Below, in pieces: positions 53,440-64,000 of a stretch of DNA of 64,000 bases (position 1 is the first letter of the stretch; the number at the start of each line of letters is the position of its first letter). The notes beneath the pieces were generated by a model. It saw nothing but the letters and a program-made list of their open reading frames with translations, did not search any database and had not been told where the DNA came from. Made by a program: the position numbers and the translations under genes. The stretch lies in the NCBI RefSeq assembly GCF_029784135.1, contig NC_073744.1, forward strand, positions 70,916,593 through 70,980,592. The letters are read 5' to 3'. This stretch comes from Toxorhynchites rutilus septentrionalis (Eukaryota; Arthropoda; Insecta; Diptera; Culicidae).

Positions 53440-53870
53440 CTTGAAATTTTTACTCTTTTAATATATCAAATGGAAATCCTGGAGAAAAAGTTTCTTCTAT
53501 TTACTAATAACCTTTAAACGGTAGTATGAGCTAGAATCCGTAGCCACATTCTAACATGGAGCTACCGTAATAAATTGATCTCATCGGGTGTTAAGTTCTG
53601 CTTATTCATAAGATAGGTAATGAAGAACGGACAAGTGAATTCAGGGATGTGAAACGGGCAAAATAATAACAAAATTACTTCTAAGGTAGACCTATATGGG
53701 TAACGTAATACTACATGGGCTAAAAAGTCCCGGGATTTTTCAACACATGACGCCACTTAAAATGAACAAGATTCATTTCGAGAGGTTCATTTGTCACTAG
53801 CTTATGTATAAAGCGCTAAATCCGTTATTTCCAGAGATAGAAAAAACTTTGTTCTACAAAATGGTCTCAT
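53440..53870. other. Gene-free stretch with a mariner TIR-like scrap
   Basis: GGGCTAAAAAGTCCCGGGA and TTTTTCAACACATGACGCCA (53718-53755) resemble a mariner end and 5' leader. A related CAACACATGGCGCC and ATTCATTTCTAAAGGTTCAT segment is at 13625-13670. Otherwise nothing. Confidence 0.45.
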
Positions 53871-53871
53871 A

Positions 53872-54302
53872 TAACTTAGGCTACAATATTGTCGAACTAT
53901 ATTTACCTCTATTTATAAAGATAAGAAAGTTAGATTTTTAATTTTATCGAAAATTTTGGTCACCCTATTTTTGACAACACAAAAATGAGCGCTCTATTAT
54001 ATGCTACAACTTTGTCGAAGACAGTTTTTGTCTAGAGAATAAATATCTCCCATAAAGTTATTTTTAGCGCATTCTATCTAAGTTACTTTGTGTAACTTAG
54101 TACTTTGTGTTACAAAGTTGCTTATAATAGCTGGGGCTTCAACTTTATCGAACTATGTTTATCTCTATCTGAAAAGATAAGAAAGTTAGATTTTTTATTT
54201 CATCGAAAATTTTGGTCACCCTATTTTTGCCAACATAAAAATGAGCGTTCTATCATATGCAACAACTTTTTCGAAGACAGTTTTCGTCTAGAGAATAAAT
54301 GT
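53872..54302 (+). repeat. Tandem duplication, about 247 bp period
   Basis: Two diverged copies share GATAAGAAAGTTAGATTTTT, CGAAAATTTTGGTCACCCTA, AAAAATGAGCG and GTCTAGAGAATAAAT in the same order and spacing. Non-coding. Confidence 0.8.
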
Positions 54303-55830
54303 CGAGCTCTAATTTCTAATTTCCAATTAAATGCACCTCCTGGACCATTGTGCAATGGAGCAGTGGATTTTTCTTTCACCAAGTATTGGAAAGGAACCAA
54401 GTTAAATAACTTTGATGAACTAAAGTAGTTATCTCCCCTGGAATAAAACCCTGTGCAATCTTAATTTGATTATCTCAATAAACATTTTAAGCTCATTGAA
54501 AAAAGCATCTAGAATACTTCCATTACACAGAACCGTTTCCAATAATTATGCCACACATAAAAAAAATCGTTTCGCAAATCGAAAGGCTTATCGCTCTTCA
54601 TCGAATACGTTCATCTTTCACGATCGTTCGTTCCCATGGTATATCCGCAATGCTCCAAGCTACCCATTTATTCGTAATCATTTCCGGATAACGCCATTAA
54701 TTTCATTCGATTATATTATCGTAAATTCAGTCGAGAAGTATGCTTCGATGCTTTCCCGCTTCGAGCGAACCGTGAATGCATCCGAGTAGCGTTCCATATT
54801 TAATTCCACCATTGCGTAATGCACACATAAATCATACATCACCGCGCTCAATCGCGCTGCCAGTAGACGCGGGATGCCACCTCGGGACGGTTATAAACCC
54901 CATCTCCCCGTTGTTTTATAGTCGTAATTATTCGAAGTAACTGTCGTTCCTCTTGTCATATTGGTTGTCATAACAATTTGTCGATGAATCATAGTCGAAG
55001 ACTGTAAAATCAAAATATGCAACTCGTGCTGAAAGACACTTACGAATTTTCCAGCCATATAGCATTCGTGTCGATTGGGTGTAGCTTTTCGGGGTCCTCG
55101 CAGTGAAAACGATGGCGAAACGCATACGTGAGCACTTTTTAAATATGGTAGGGAAACACAAAAAAAAACAACATTGGCACTCGCAAAAAAAGAAATCACC
55201 ATCGATGATTTGTGCCTCTCGTAAACGCACAGCTTCTGAACAACAGCTCTTAAAACCATTCTGGTGAATGCGTGTATGGTGCCGAACAGCTGCTTTCAAA
55301 ACTGTGTCCAGTGTCAGGAAAACGAAAATTCACTCTCGAATGCACCGAGCGGCGAATAGTTATAATTTATTTGCGAAAATAAAACTCCGAGAGTCCTTCC
55401 GAAAATCAACCATTGCAAAAGTTGGCACGATAAAATGTTCGTCGGGATATTGGTATAGGAATTTAGCCGCAGTTTCTAACTTTTGAGGGTCATGGTTTTG
55501 TGCATTTGTGCACGAGGCTTCAATTTGTTTTTCAAAATGATGAAGGATTTTTTACTCTATATTTGTGGCTGGCCTAACAGTTATTGTTAATCGGGAAATT
55601 CAAGTTGATAGTTCTCAGTGGAAAAAATATCACACAATTTTCTAAGTATTTTCGTACGTTTTCATAATTTCTATACGTAAATCAACTCAGATTGAGTGAT
55701 TGTATGTATGTATGTGTGTATTGTACCAATGCAGTTGCAACTGCAGCAACAAATTTTTATAAATTCACATGTACTGAAGGTTAATCAGTTCACAAATATT
55801 CCCAGAATTCGCCAAATATAAAAAAAAAAA
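54302..55830. other. Stretch without a confident gene
   Basis: ORFs of 107-123 codons exist (54105-54428, 54466-54789, 54928-55299 minus) but have no domain, and the minus pair overlap each other in two frames. Composition at 54800-55450 is balanced. A host UTR or enhancer cannot be excluded. Confidence 0.35.
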
Positions 55831-55832
55831 AG

Positions 55833-56330
55833 GGTGGGTTATATTTATGACATACTCGCAAGACTGACGTAGGACCATCGTTCACTAAATAATCATTTGT
55901 TTGTATTGATTTAATTATTGATTAAATTAGTGACTGAATGAAACAATTTTCGGATTCAATTGAATTCAATATAATTGCTTAGTAAGTAGAGAGTTTGAAG
56001 AAATCCCATGTTATATCAATTCATACATTGTCATATATTATGTTCTTCGTTACAAGTGTTTATACTATAGATCCTTTAAACATGAATGTTCATTCGCCTC
56101 TAGTGGGGCACGTCAGATTTCCATTATTCATTAGTGGTTTCACCATATACCTCACGAATTTATTTTAGTCTCAGCAAAGCCCTAGATTAATGAACGAAGA
56201 GTTGTAATAGCTGCTAACTGCTACTTACCTTATTATATTTTACCTTTAAGAAAATTATCTGTACTGTTATTATGCTTAATCACAATGAATCGTTTGACTT
56301 AGCGTTTTGTTACTTATTTTATTTTTTCCA
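55833..56330 (+). repeat. Dispersed repeat R2, longest copy in the window
   Basis: Starts GGGTGGGTTATATTTATGAC. 55833-56010 matches 29640-29815 and the minus strand of 12050-12250. 56080-56110 has the TGTTCATTCGCCTCTAG word. 56110-56330 matches 20890-21130. This copy therefore joins segments that occur separately elsewhere. Confidence 0.65.
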
Positions 56331-56334
56331 CCAG

Positions 56335-56640
56335 TACAACGCACCAGCACTCGGCTCAGCAGTTGATGTTTCAAAATTATTGGAAAACGTTTCCAACTCG
56401 TTTAACATACCCTCCATTCTCCAGACTTGACTCCATCAAACTACTATTTGTTTCCTAATTTGAAGAAAAGGCTGACGAAAAAGAGATTTCATTCAATCAA
56501 GGAGGTGATAGCAGTAACGAATGACAATTTTACAGGCTTGGACAAATCCTATTATTCGGAAGGAATCAACAACCAAGAGCAGTGTTGGACGAAGCGTATA
56601 AGCTTGAAAGGCGCCTATTTTTTATAATTCATTTATTTTT
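56335..56640 (+). pseudogene. mariner transposase scrap, C-terminal quarter
   Basis: Readable across frames: HQYNAPAHSAQQLM (the second D is Y), a decayed SPDL-type block, TPSNYYLFPNLKKRLTKKRF and FTGLDKSYYSEGINNQEQCW ending LKGAYF. Frameshifts and a mutated catalytic residue show that it is dead. A third mariner lineage in the window. Confidence 0.75.
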
Positions 56641-56649
56641 ACTGGTTCA

Positions 56650-57420
56650 TTAACATAAGTTTGAAGGAGCCAAATTCAAAATTTTCTATTCTATGAGGTA
56701 ATAGGAAACTATGTTGAAATATAAAAAAGGCTTACCCCAAACATTCAAGTTGTTTTCATTTTTGCACGGACCTTTCAATCGGCCCTCGTACTTACACATA
56801 CATTTACTAGCAATAAAGAACGTAATCTACCATAAACACCATTTTACGGTCGATAGTACCCGCAGCGTGCATTTATTTTGCAATGCCTATTTCCCCAGTC
56901 TTCATGATTTTGAAGTCTTTGTAAGTTGTTGGGTTTGCTCACTGTTGCACGAGCATGCAGACTTACCTTAAACAATCTCAGGGACGGCGTGAATAGCTCG
57001 TTTTGGGATTATCACTCGCGTTAATCTAATCCAAAACCTTTGCGACCGCGCTAACGGTTATTCGGCTCTATTGCCTCGCGATCTTATAGAGCGAGCGCTC
57101 TGTTTGGAGTTCACCAGAAAGCCCCCAAGTCTCATCAACGGAAGCTTTGTGAACGTTTTAAAGCAACAGCCTTAACGCATTTGCGTTTTGTGAGCTTTGG
57201 GTAGATGGGTGTTTAGATGGGCAATTTTCCAAGAAAAACTCTTACTTTCCCAAATTTTTTTTGTTTTACTTTCTTGTTTCATATTTTTCACGTATGTCAC
57301 AAGTCATTTGGTACATCTGTGTTAGGGAAACATTCCGATTTGCAAACACGCAAGCGAGTACAAAAGTACCCGCAGGCTCCATGGTTTTGAAGTCTGTGTT
57401 AGGGAAACATACGGAACAAA
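56650..57420. other. Stretch without a recognisable gene
   Basis: A short direct repeat, GTGTTAGGGAAACAT, occurs at 57320 and 57397. ORFs of 60-86 codons are without family resemblance. Confidence 0.4.
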
Positions 57421-57424
57421 TGTT

Positions 57425-57990
57425 ACCATGCGACAGATCCTAGATAAGTTCCAGGAATACAACAGATTCAATCAAGAGAAACGAGTTTGGGCAAATAACG
57501 TTAGAACACGGTTTTCCGACGAAACTAATAAAACTGTTCCGGATGATGTTTGAGAGATCTAAATCATGCGTAGGAATAGCGGGTGAGACGCTTTCGTAAC
57601 GTTAGATGGACTGAAGGTAATGCGCTCTCAAACTTGTTTTCCATCATTGCATTGGAAGGTGCAGTACGAAGAGTATATGTGCAAAGAAACGATACAAGAG
57701 AAGCGGCGAGTTTGTGACTCATCATCAGCTATACCAAAACAAAGTACATGGCAGCTGGTAGAGAGCGTGGAGTATCCAGTGGTGTGTAATTATGTGACAA
57801 CTATGTGAGCCGTGAAGTCAGAAGACGAATTGCAGCTGCTGGCAGAACTTTCTATGGATTACGTAGTCAGCTGAGGTCTCGTAGTCTGTAAACTCACACG
57901 AAGCTAGCGATGTATAGAACGCTAATTTCTCCCAGTTGCTCTTTATGGACATGAAGTATGGACGCTGAAAAGGCTGATCGACGAGCACAT
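57425..57990 (+). pseudogene. LINE reverse transcriptase remnant, 3' part
   Basis: Fragments in several frames. RQILDKFQEYNRFNQ is an RT-domain entry. A stretch like TLDGLK.GNALSNLFSIIALE GAVRR corresponds to the motif before the palm. VSREVRRRIAAAGRTFYGLR SQLRSRSL, a stop, then TKLAMYRTLISPVALYGHEV WTLKRL corresponds to the RT C-terminal region of a LINE. Central parts are deleted. It is distinct from the LINE at 59236. Dead. Confidence 0.75.
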
Positions 57991-57992
57991 GG

Positions 57993-58092
57993 TGTTTTGA
58001 CGTAGGACTACGTCTTTCATTTCTGTATCGGGGTGTAAGTCCAAAGTTTCAAAAACGAGAGCGTGACGCTTGGAGTACAAGGTTTTGAACGT
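57993..58092 (+). repeat. Dispersed repeat R3, fragment
   Basis: TTGACGTAGGACTACGTCTT, GGGGTGTAAGTCCAAAGTTT and CAAGGTTTTGAACGTTAATT match 35705-35825. Confidence 0.7.
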
Positions 58093-58094
58093 TA

Positions 58095-59235
58095 ATTTCT
58101 CTGTTCAATCTAGTGCTTACCGTCAGGGTTGCCATATCTACAGAATAATCTGTATTTATACAGATTTTTCAGCCTTTTCAAAACCAAGAATCTGTAGTTA
58201 TAGATTACAATTTTTTTGGGTTTTATACAGAATATACAGAATTTTTGAAAGAACGTTTCGATATTAGTAATGGTTTGGATGACAATTATATCTTCTATCA
58301 TCTTACCTATTCTATTCATATCGTATTCGAATCAGTCTGAACGAGATTCATTCCTTTTTGACATTCATACGTAGCGTGATGTCCTGCTTTCTCATGTTCG
58401 ATTTAAAGCGAAATTATGCAGAAGTCTGCATCATCGGTTAGTGTTACAATGAATAAATTACAGTTTTTTCACTAAATCACAGTGACTGTGAATTCCAAAG
58501 TGCTATCGTGAAAATCCATTTTGCGTTGGAGTTATTTTAAGTACTGAAAATATCTAATAGAACTATCGATACGATTTATTCATATATTCATTCATTTTCG
58601 ATTATCAACAGGTTAAATTAGAGCCCTAATAATACAAAATCTTGTCTATCTTGTGGTAGGTTACGAAGAAGGCGGTTTTTTGTTGATTCTCTTGTTACAA
58701 AGTCAATGAGCTTGAATGTTCATCGAATACGCGACCCATGTTTGCAATCATTGATTCGCTTTGACGTAAGATTACGTTTTCGGGAACATAGGAAGGGGGT
58801 ACAAATAAAAAAAACAAATATCGGTCGCGTCACGATAATTATCCAATTTTTAATTTATACATTTCATGAGGGATTCGTGATATGTTGCATCAATTTTCGA
58901 TATATATCTGGCAACTATGCCTGCAGCACACAACAAGCGCGAATAGACTGCTGAAAACAAACAGTATTATAAGTATACAACGTCGTTTCCGTAGAATCAA
59001 ATTGCGTTAATTATGCAGTTTAAATAGCGTGTGGACATTACAAAGTTTTATACTCTCTAATATGTGCATCTGTGCTCAGATATAAAATATTGATCATCGA
59101 ATGCTGAAAGAACGCTTAAAGAGTTTTCAATACCACCGACAGCACTTATCCATTGTCCTATTACGGTCTACTGTGAAATTCTATTACGATCTACTGTGGG
59201 ATTATTTTTCTGTCTACATCTGTTCGTAAACAACG
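58095..59235. other. Region before the LINE; probably includes its 5' UTR
   Basis: 58123-58250 has CAGAATAATCTGTATTTATACAG-type repeats, and a loosely related inverse pattern lies at 63655-63750 beyond the LINE. 59155-59205 has a doubled ATTACGRTCTACTGTG word. The start of the LINE was not fixed. No other gene is seen. Confidence 0.4.
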
Positions 59236-59979
59236 ATGTCAACTAGAAGCCAGAAGCTTTATGCCTGTCCGGCAGGTAGCTCTGGATGCACCTTGGAAAG
59301 CGCAGTTGCAATGCTCTCTAAACGTTTCGACGAAACAAACCAGCTTATAGATGCCTCGAAAGCTGAGCTTAACTCGAAACTTGACGACATCAAAGAAGAT
59401 CTTCAGAAGCAGATTATGGCGATGGAGCAGAACTTCAACTCATTGAAAACTTCCTGTGATAATGAGCGCAAGGTACTCAACACTCGAGTCGATAATGCCA
59501 CTGAGAGTGTCCAGCGTTTGGAGAACAGAGCAGAATTGATTGCAGCAGGTATCCCGTATATCACCAACGAGAATCTACGTAATTACTTACATTGTATTGC
59601 GGAAGAAATTGGCTTCGATAAAGACAAGGTGCCCCATATACACTGTAAACGTCTACGTTCAAGAAATCTTTCTGACGGCAATGAATGTTTTATCCTACTG
59701 CAATTTTCTGTGACATGCTTAAGGGATGAATTTTACTCGAAGTACTTGGCTAAGCGTAATTTGAAGCTGCGGCACATCGGAATTTCATCGGATCGTCGCA
59801 TCTATATTAACGAGAATTTAACTGTGAATGCGAGGACAATAAAGCGTGCTGCATTGAAGTTGCGTCGAGAAAATAAACTGGTCGCAGTCTCGACGAAACT
59901 AGGAATTGTACAAGTGAAGAAAAATGCTGATAGTCCGTACCTGTCAGTTTCATCTATCGATCAATTAATGCAAATTTGA
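59236..59979 (+). CDS. LINE ORF1 protein (coiled-coil, nucleic-acid binding type)
   Basis: 247 codons, intact. The N-terminal half (about 20-105) is heptad-rich (LSKRFDETNQLIDASKAELN ; KLDDIKEDLQKQIMAMEQNF ). The C-terminal half (about 110-245) has the layout of an L1/CR1-type RNA-binding ORF1: LIAAGIPYITNENLRNYLHC IAEEIGF, then FILLQFSVTCLRDEFYSKYL, RRIYINENLTVNARTIKRAA and LVAVSTKLGIVQVK. There is no CCHC knuckle. It precedes ORF2 by 142 bp. It is expected to coat the LINE RNA. The first ATG of the frame is used. Confidence 0.85.
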   Translation: MSTRSQKLYACPAGSSGCTLESAVAMLSKRFDETNQLIDASKAELNSKLDDIKEDLQKQIMAMEQNFNSLKTSCDNERKVLNTRVDNATESVQRLENRAELIAAGIPYITNENLRNYLHCIAEEIGFDKDKVPHIHCKRLRSRNLSDGNECFILLQFSVTCLRDEFYSKYLAKRNLKLRHIGISSDRRIYINENLTVNARTIKRAALKLRRENKLVAVSTKLGIVQVKKNADSPYLSVSSIDQLMQI

Positions 59980-60121
59980 ATTAACTAGAGCTACATGTAT
60001 ACTTGTTATTGTTTGTTAAAGTGGAGATTGTATGTAATTTGCACTAAAGAAATTTGTTTGTATACTGGAACTATATGTAAAGTATGGAGACTATCATTAG
60101 AATGCAGCCTATCCATGTACA

Positions 60122-62989
60122 TTGTTTCCCTCACGTTACCTGATGTCATCCTTAAGTAATCACACACTCTCACTACACACGATTCCCAGAGTTGTTATGA
60201 ACACCATACTCAAGGCAAACAAATTCAACATATGCCATGCCAACGTTCAAAGTCTTTGTGCACGACGATTCTGTAAGTTTGAAGAAGTCAAACTAATGTT
60301 GTATGACTCCAAGGTATCCGTCGCTTGCTTCTCGGAAACATGGCTAAATAATTCCATTCCTGACCAAGCCGTTTCTATACCTGGTTACCGTCTCGTACGG
60401 AACGATCGGGCGTACAAAAGGGGTGGTGGAATTGCCATCTATATTCGTGAAAATATCCTTTCCAAAACGGTTTATTCTACGAATCTGACTGCTTCGTCGA
60501 TATGCAAAACGGAATGCCTGGCTGTGGAGCTTAAAATAAGCGGTGCTGTAATGTTGGTCGCCGCGATCTACAACCCGCCGGACAATGATGTTTCAACTTT
60601 TATGCAGTGTGAATTGGCAACCTTATTATCAACTTATGAGCATTGCGTGCTTACCGGAGATCTTAACACTGATTGGTTACGAAGAAGTACCAGAAAAGAA
60701 CGCCTAGAAGAAATATTCACAACGTATACCATGACTGTATTAGGCACCGAGCCAACTCATTTCTATGATGATGGTTGCTCTCAACTGGACTTGCTTGTCA
60801 CTAACCGACCAGATGTAGTAACCACCTTTCAACAAGTGTCCGTGCCTGGCCTGTCTAAACACGATCTCATTTTCTGCTCGTGTAACATCAACACGTGTGC
60901 TATTGATCAACATTCCGTGGAAACCTACCGAGACTATGTAAATTTCGACCCAAATTTACTGCGAGATAGCATCAATGGAATTTCTTGGGACATCTTCCGC
61001 AATATTAACGACGTCAATCAACTTACTGAATACTTCAACAGTAGTATTATGTCCGTCCATGACTCGTGTATCCCACTACGGACTGTCCGACATCGCCAGC
61101 ATTACAATACTTGGTTTAATGATGCTATACGTAAGGCAATCGTAGAGAGAGACATGGCTTATAGTGACTGGAGGACTGCTCCCATGGAATATAAGGATGG
61201 AAAAAAGCAAATATATACGCAGCTAAGAAATAGGACAAATGCTCTTGTTCGACGTGTCAAATCGGAGCACATCAATCGAAATATTGTGGTTGCTGGCTCA
61301 ACAATGAACCTGTGGAAGATGGTGAGAGGTCTTGGTATTGGGAAGGTGCAAGATCAAGAAGATTGTTCTTTCGATCCAAACATGATAAATCATCATTTTG
61401 CCGGTCAATTCACTATCGACAATGCTGACAGTTACGAAACCCGAAGACCACAACCTGTCGGTGGATTCTCTTTCCAACAAATTGCAGCGCACGAAGTGTT
61501 GAATGCGTTTTGTGAAGTCAAGTCAAATGCTGTTGGAACCGACGAGATTCCCACCAAATTTCTTAAAATAATTCTTCCACTCATCATCGATCACATTGTG
61601 CACCTCTACAACATGATCATTAAGACATTGACATTCCCGGAGGCTTGGAAGTGCGCCAAAATAATCCCTCTGAGAAAGAAGAAACATCTAAACTCTGTCG
61701 AAAACCTCCGCCCTATCAGCTTGTTGAGTGTTTTGTCTAAGGTTTTGGAGAAGGTACTGAAGCAACAAATCAGTACCTATTTTACATCGATGAATCTACT
61801 AAATGATGACCAAGCGGGTTTCCGGCGTGGTCATGGTGTAAAAACTGCGTTGCTTCGTGTTTATGACGATATTGCTGGACTGATTGACAGAAAGGATAAG
61901 GTGGCTTTACTGCTGATTGATTTCAGCAAAGCTTTCGACACAATATCTCATTGTCGACTCTTGCATAAGCTACATGAGCGCTTCCATTTCTCATCATCTG
62001 CTGTTGGCCTCATGAAGTCGTATTTGGCCGGGAGAACGCAAATTGTATATTGTAACCATATCTCTTCCGCTGCAGTTTCCGTTACCTCTGGGGTTCCGCA
62101 AGGATCAGTGCTTGGACCTTTGTTGTTCTCTACATACATTGATGACCTACCCGGAATATTGAGATACTGTCGAGTCCAAATGTTCGCAGATGATGTGCAA
62201 CTGTACTTTTCTCATCCTGACGTTTCAACTGCAGTGGCGCGGTTAAACGATGATCTTCAACGAGTAGTAAATTGGGCTTCAAGGAATTCGTTACGCATAA
62301 ATCATACAAAAACCAAAGCGATTTTATTCGGTACTAACCAGTATATGGATTCAGATCATCCATCGCTTGTCGTCGAAGGGAATTACATCCAGTTTGTAGA
62401 ACACGTGAACAATCTGGGCATTATTTTTCAAAGGAATCTCAGCTGGGACAAAGCAGTATCCACCCAATGTGGTAAAGTGTATGCTGGCCTACGTACATTG
62501 CGTGCAACCACGTCAGATCTCCCTCAGCATACGAAACTCCTGCTTTTTAAGTCGCTAATATTGTCACACTTTATTCTTGGTGATGTCATCCACCTTAGCA
62601 TGAGTATGGCTATGATGTCAAAATTGGAAGTTGCCTTAAATGATTGTTGCCGTTACGTATACAATTTGAATCGTTTCACGTCTGTTCGGAACCTTCAGAG
62701 GAATCTACTCGGATGTCCTTTCCGTCGTTTCTATGAAATGAGGACATGTCTGCAACTGTGGAGAATTATTCACCGTAATGAACCCTTCAATCTTGTCCGA
62801 AAGCTGAGGCTGCTCCAAGGACGTCGCTCGCTCAACTTTGCGGTCCCATCACATCGTTCTGCTTTATATGGTGAGTCATTTTTTGTGAGAGGAGTGGTTT
62901 ATTGGAACGCGCAACCCATGGAACTTAAACGAATACAGTCGGAAACATTGTACAAAAAGGCTGCACTAGATTATTTCAACAGAGATTAG
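60122..62989 (+). CDS. LINE ORF2 protein: endonuclease and reverse transcriptase
   Basis: 955 codons with no stop. The APE-type endonuclease (about 30-255) shows N41 (ANVQS), E72 (CFSETWL), RGGGIAIYI at about 100-108, D180/N182 (LTGDLNTDW), QLDLLVTN and H247 (SKHDLIF). The RT domain (about 480-760) shows RPISLLSVLSKVLEKVL, LLIDFSKAFDTI, SGVPQGSVLGPLLF and the catalytic box FADD at 688-691. A CR1/L2-type C-terminus follows with Cys-rich spots. The family is CR1/L2-like; the clade (Daphne, Kiri or other) cannot be fixed by eye. The likely start may be the later ATG at codon 26 (VVMNTIL). The open length suggests a young, possibly active copy. Confidence 0.9.
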   Translation: MFPSRYLMSSLSNHTLSLHTIPRVVMNTILKANKFNICHANVQSLCARRFCKFEEVKLMLYDSKVSVACFSETWLNNSIPDQAVSIPGYRLVRNDRAYKRGGGIAIYIRENILSKTVYSTNLTASSICKTECLAVELKISGAVMLVAAIYNPPDNDVSTFMQCELATLLSTYEHCVLTGDLNTDWLRRSTRKERLEEIFTTYTMTVLGTEPTHFYDDGCSQLDLLVTNRPDVVTTFQQVSVPGLSKHDLIFCSCNINTCAIDQHSVETYRDYVNFDPNLLRDSINGISWDIFRNINDVNQLTEYFNSSIMSVHDSCIPLRTVRHRQHYNTWFNDAIRKAIVERDMAYSDWRTAPMEYKDGKKQIYTQLRNRTNALVRRVKSEHINRNIVVAGSTMNLWKMVRGLGIGKVQDQEDCSFDPNMINHHFAGQFTIDNADSYETRRPQPVGGFSFQQIAAHEVLNAFCEVKSNAVGTDEIPTKFLKIILPLIIDHIVHLYNMIIKTLTFPEAWKCAKIIPLRKKKHLNSVENLRPISLLSVLSKVLEKVLKQQISTYFTSMNLLNDDQAGFRRGHGVKTALLRVYDDIAGLIDRKDKVALLLIDFSKAFDTISHCRLLHKLHERFHFSSSAVGLMKSYLAGRTQIVYCNHISSAAVSVTSGVPQGSVLGPLLFSTYIDDLPGILRYCRVQMFADDVQLYFSHPDVSTAVARLNDDLQRVVNWASRNSLRINHTKTKAILFGTNQYMDSDHPSLVVEGNYIQFVEHVNNLGIIFQRNLSWDKAVSTQCGKVYAGLRTLRATTSDLPQHTKLLLFKSLILSHFILGDVIHLSMSMAMMSKLEVALNDCCRYVYNLNRFTSVRNLQRNLLGCPFRRFYEMRTCLQLWRIIHRNEPFNLVRKLRLLQGRRSLNFAVPSHRSALYGESFFVRGVVYWNAQPMELKRIQSETLYKKAALDYFNRD

Positions 62990-63131
62990 GTTAATAAACC
63001 TTTAAAAATAATAATGTTTGCTAGAACTTATGTAAATGCTTTGTAAAAATCGTTATTGACAGAAAAAAGACTTTGTCTTACGTCATGTGAAACATTTAAA
63101 TAAATAAATAAATAAATAAAATAAAATAAAT
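62990..63131 (+). repeat. LINE 3' UTR and (AAAT)n tail
   Basis: After the ORF2 stop about 105 bp lead to TTTAAATAAATAAATAAATAA A and a run to 63131. Short simple-repeat tails of this kind are usual for CR1/L2 elements. No clear target duplication was seen. Confidence 0.75.
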
Positions 63132-63750
63132 ATATTAAAATAACGTTGACCTTTAAACTTTTCATTGTTTGTGGAGTTTTCCTAACACGTTTTGGAAAAT
63201 TGATTCACCTATGTTAGGAAAACGCGATTTTAAAGTCATAGGACCATCTGCTGAACCGTCAAACGATGGAAAGACGAACGTTGGAATGAAAAATATTTTA
63301 ACTAAAACCTGATCGATTAATTTAGAATGAGAAAAGTATATCAGAGACTGTCCGTATTGTAATCATATGACTCCATTGTAACTTTATGTCCCTTTTTCAA
63401 GCGTTGAAAGTTCTCCAGTTTTGGGTGTATCAGAAATATATTAGAATAATACTACGTAGCGCAATGTAGAAAAAAAACATGTCCTTGTAACTGTGTGAAC
63501 TTCTATTACATTGTATTTTGCCAATGAAGCGTTGTATTTTCACTATAGTGTATATGCTTGCTAGCTCTACGTGGATACCATCAAAATCGTTGAATCAATA
63601 ATAACTATGTCAATCAAATGCAAAATCTAAGATTATGCTGCAAAATAGGACTTATAAATTTTATACAGATATCAATACAGATTTTCTGGGAAAAAACTTA
63701 GATTAAAAATTTTTTTGAGACCAAAAACACAGATTTTATTATGACAACCA
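63132..63750. other. Gene-free stretch
   Basis: Nothing recognised apart from the ACAGATTTT words at 63665-63740 noted with 58123-58250. Confidence 0.4.
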
Positions 63751-63756
63751 TGCATT

Positions 63757-64000
63757 CCGGGGGTCTTCGTAGCCATTTGGTTACGCGTTCGCTTACTAAG
63801 CGATCGATCATGAGTTCAAACTCAGGGCCCTCAATTGACCATCTTTGTGTTGTTATAGAATAACTACGTCCACGCAATCATCATCAGCGATAGAGATCGA
63901 TCCACGGCGGAACAAAGATCGATTCATCTATACAACTACTCTGCTCTGCAAGAAACATCGGGCTGCTGTTCTATAAATAACCCAACAATGATCAATATAA
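63757..64000 (+). mobile_element. tRNA-derived SINE (family 2), second copy, cut by window end
   Basis: Matches 24383-24625: GGTTACGCGTTCGCTTACTA (A-box region), GATCATGAGTTCAAACTCAG (B-box region), TTGACCATCTTTGTGTTGTT and TCTGCAAGAAACATCGGGCT. It differs at scattered positions only. Confidence 0.88.

Overview
This window is insect nuclear DNA, most likely from a mosquito (Culicidae, probably culicine). The base composition is AT-rich. The one clear host gene has short (about 60 bp) GT-AG introns. Nearly everything else is transposable-element sequence: Tc1/mariner elements including the DD37E (ITmD37E) lineage known from mosquitoes, BEL/Pao and errantivirus-like LTR elements, a CR1/L2-type LINE, piggyBac, a MULE, tRNA-derived SINEs and foldback/MITE families. 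The species call is inference from this mix; no marker gene is present.

Layout. 1-14 kb: foldback-type non-autonomous elements whose ends read CTAGCTGACCCGGCAAACTTCG, a 1.5 kb inverted-repeat element (about 1857-3373), microsatellites, two tRNA-derived SINEs, a decayed Tc1/mariner copy and a DD37E element (10073-11374). 14-19 kb (minus strand): an errantivirus-like element with 5' LTR, PBS, gag, the tail of integrase, a small extra ORF and env. Most of pol is deleted and no 3' LTR is visible. 19-26 kb: an unidentified block between two (TA)n arrays, a DD41D transposase remnant, a piggyBac pseudogene with a nested MITE, and a mariner element carrying a 489 bp SINE with a 13 bp target duplication.

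26.8-28.5 kb (minus strand): a complete three-exon UDP-glycosyltransferase gene encoding 517 aa. It is the only confident host protein gene. 28.5-42 kb: mostly non-coding and dispersed-repeat sequence with small transposase remnants, two adjacent copies of a TIR element (38.5-40.15 kb) and a local tandem duplication.

42.2-50 kb: a three-level nest. A mariner copy is split by a young BEL/Pao element with 447 bp LTRs, about 0.9% divergent, and a 5 bp GTCAA duplication. That BEL element is interrupted by a MULE with long TIRs and an intact 448-aa FLYWCH-MULE transposase. The MULE also holds a GC-rich module of four perfect hairpins that I cannot identify. A second DD37E copy (50074-51373) lies just beyond. 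51-59 kb: a GCGG-rich short repeat array, a dead mariner, a SINE with a 15 bp target duplication, a tandem duplication and fragments of a mariner and a LINE. 59.2-63.1 kb: a LINE with both ORFs open. The window ends inside a second copy of the 489 bp SINE family.

The genes do not form one pathway. The window is a TE-dense intergenic landscape around one detoxification-type enzyme. Its main value is the datable nesting and a few unexplained modules.
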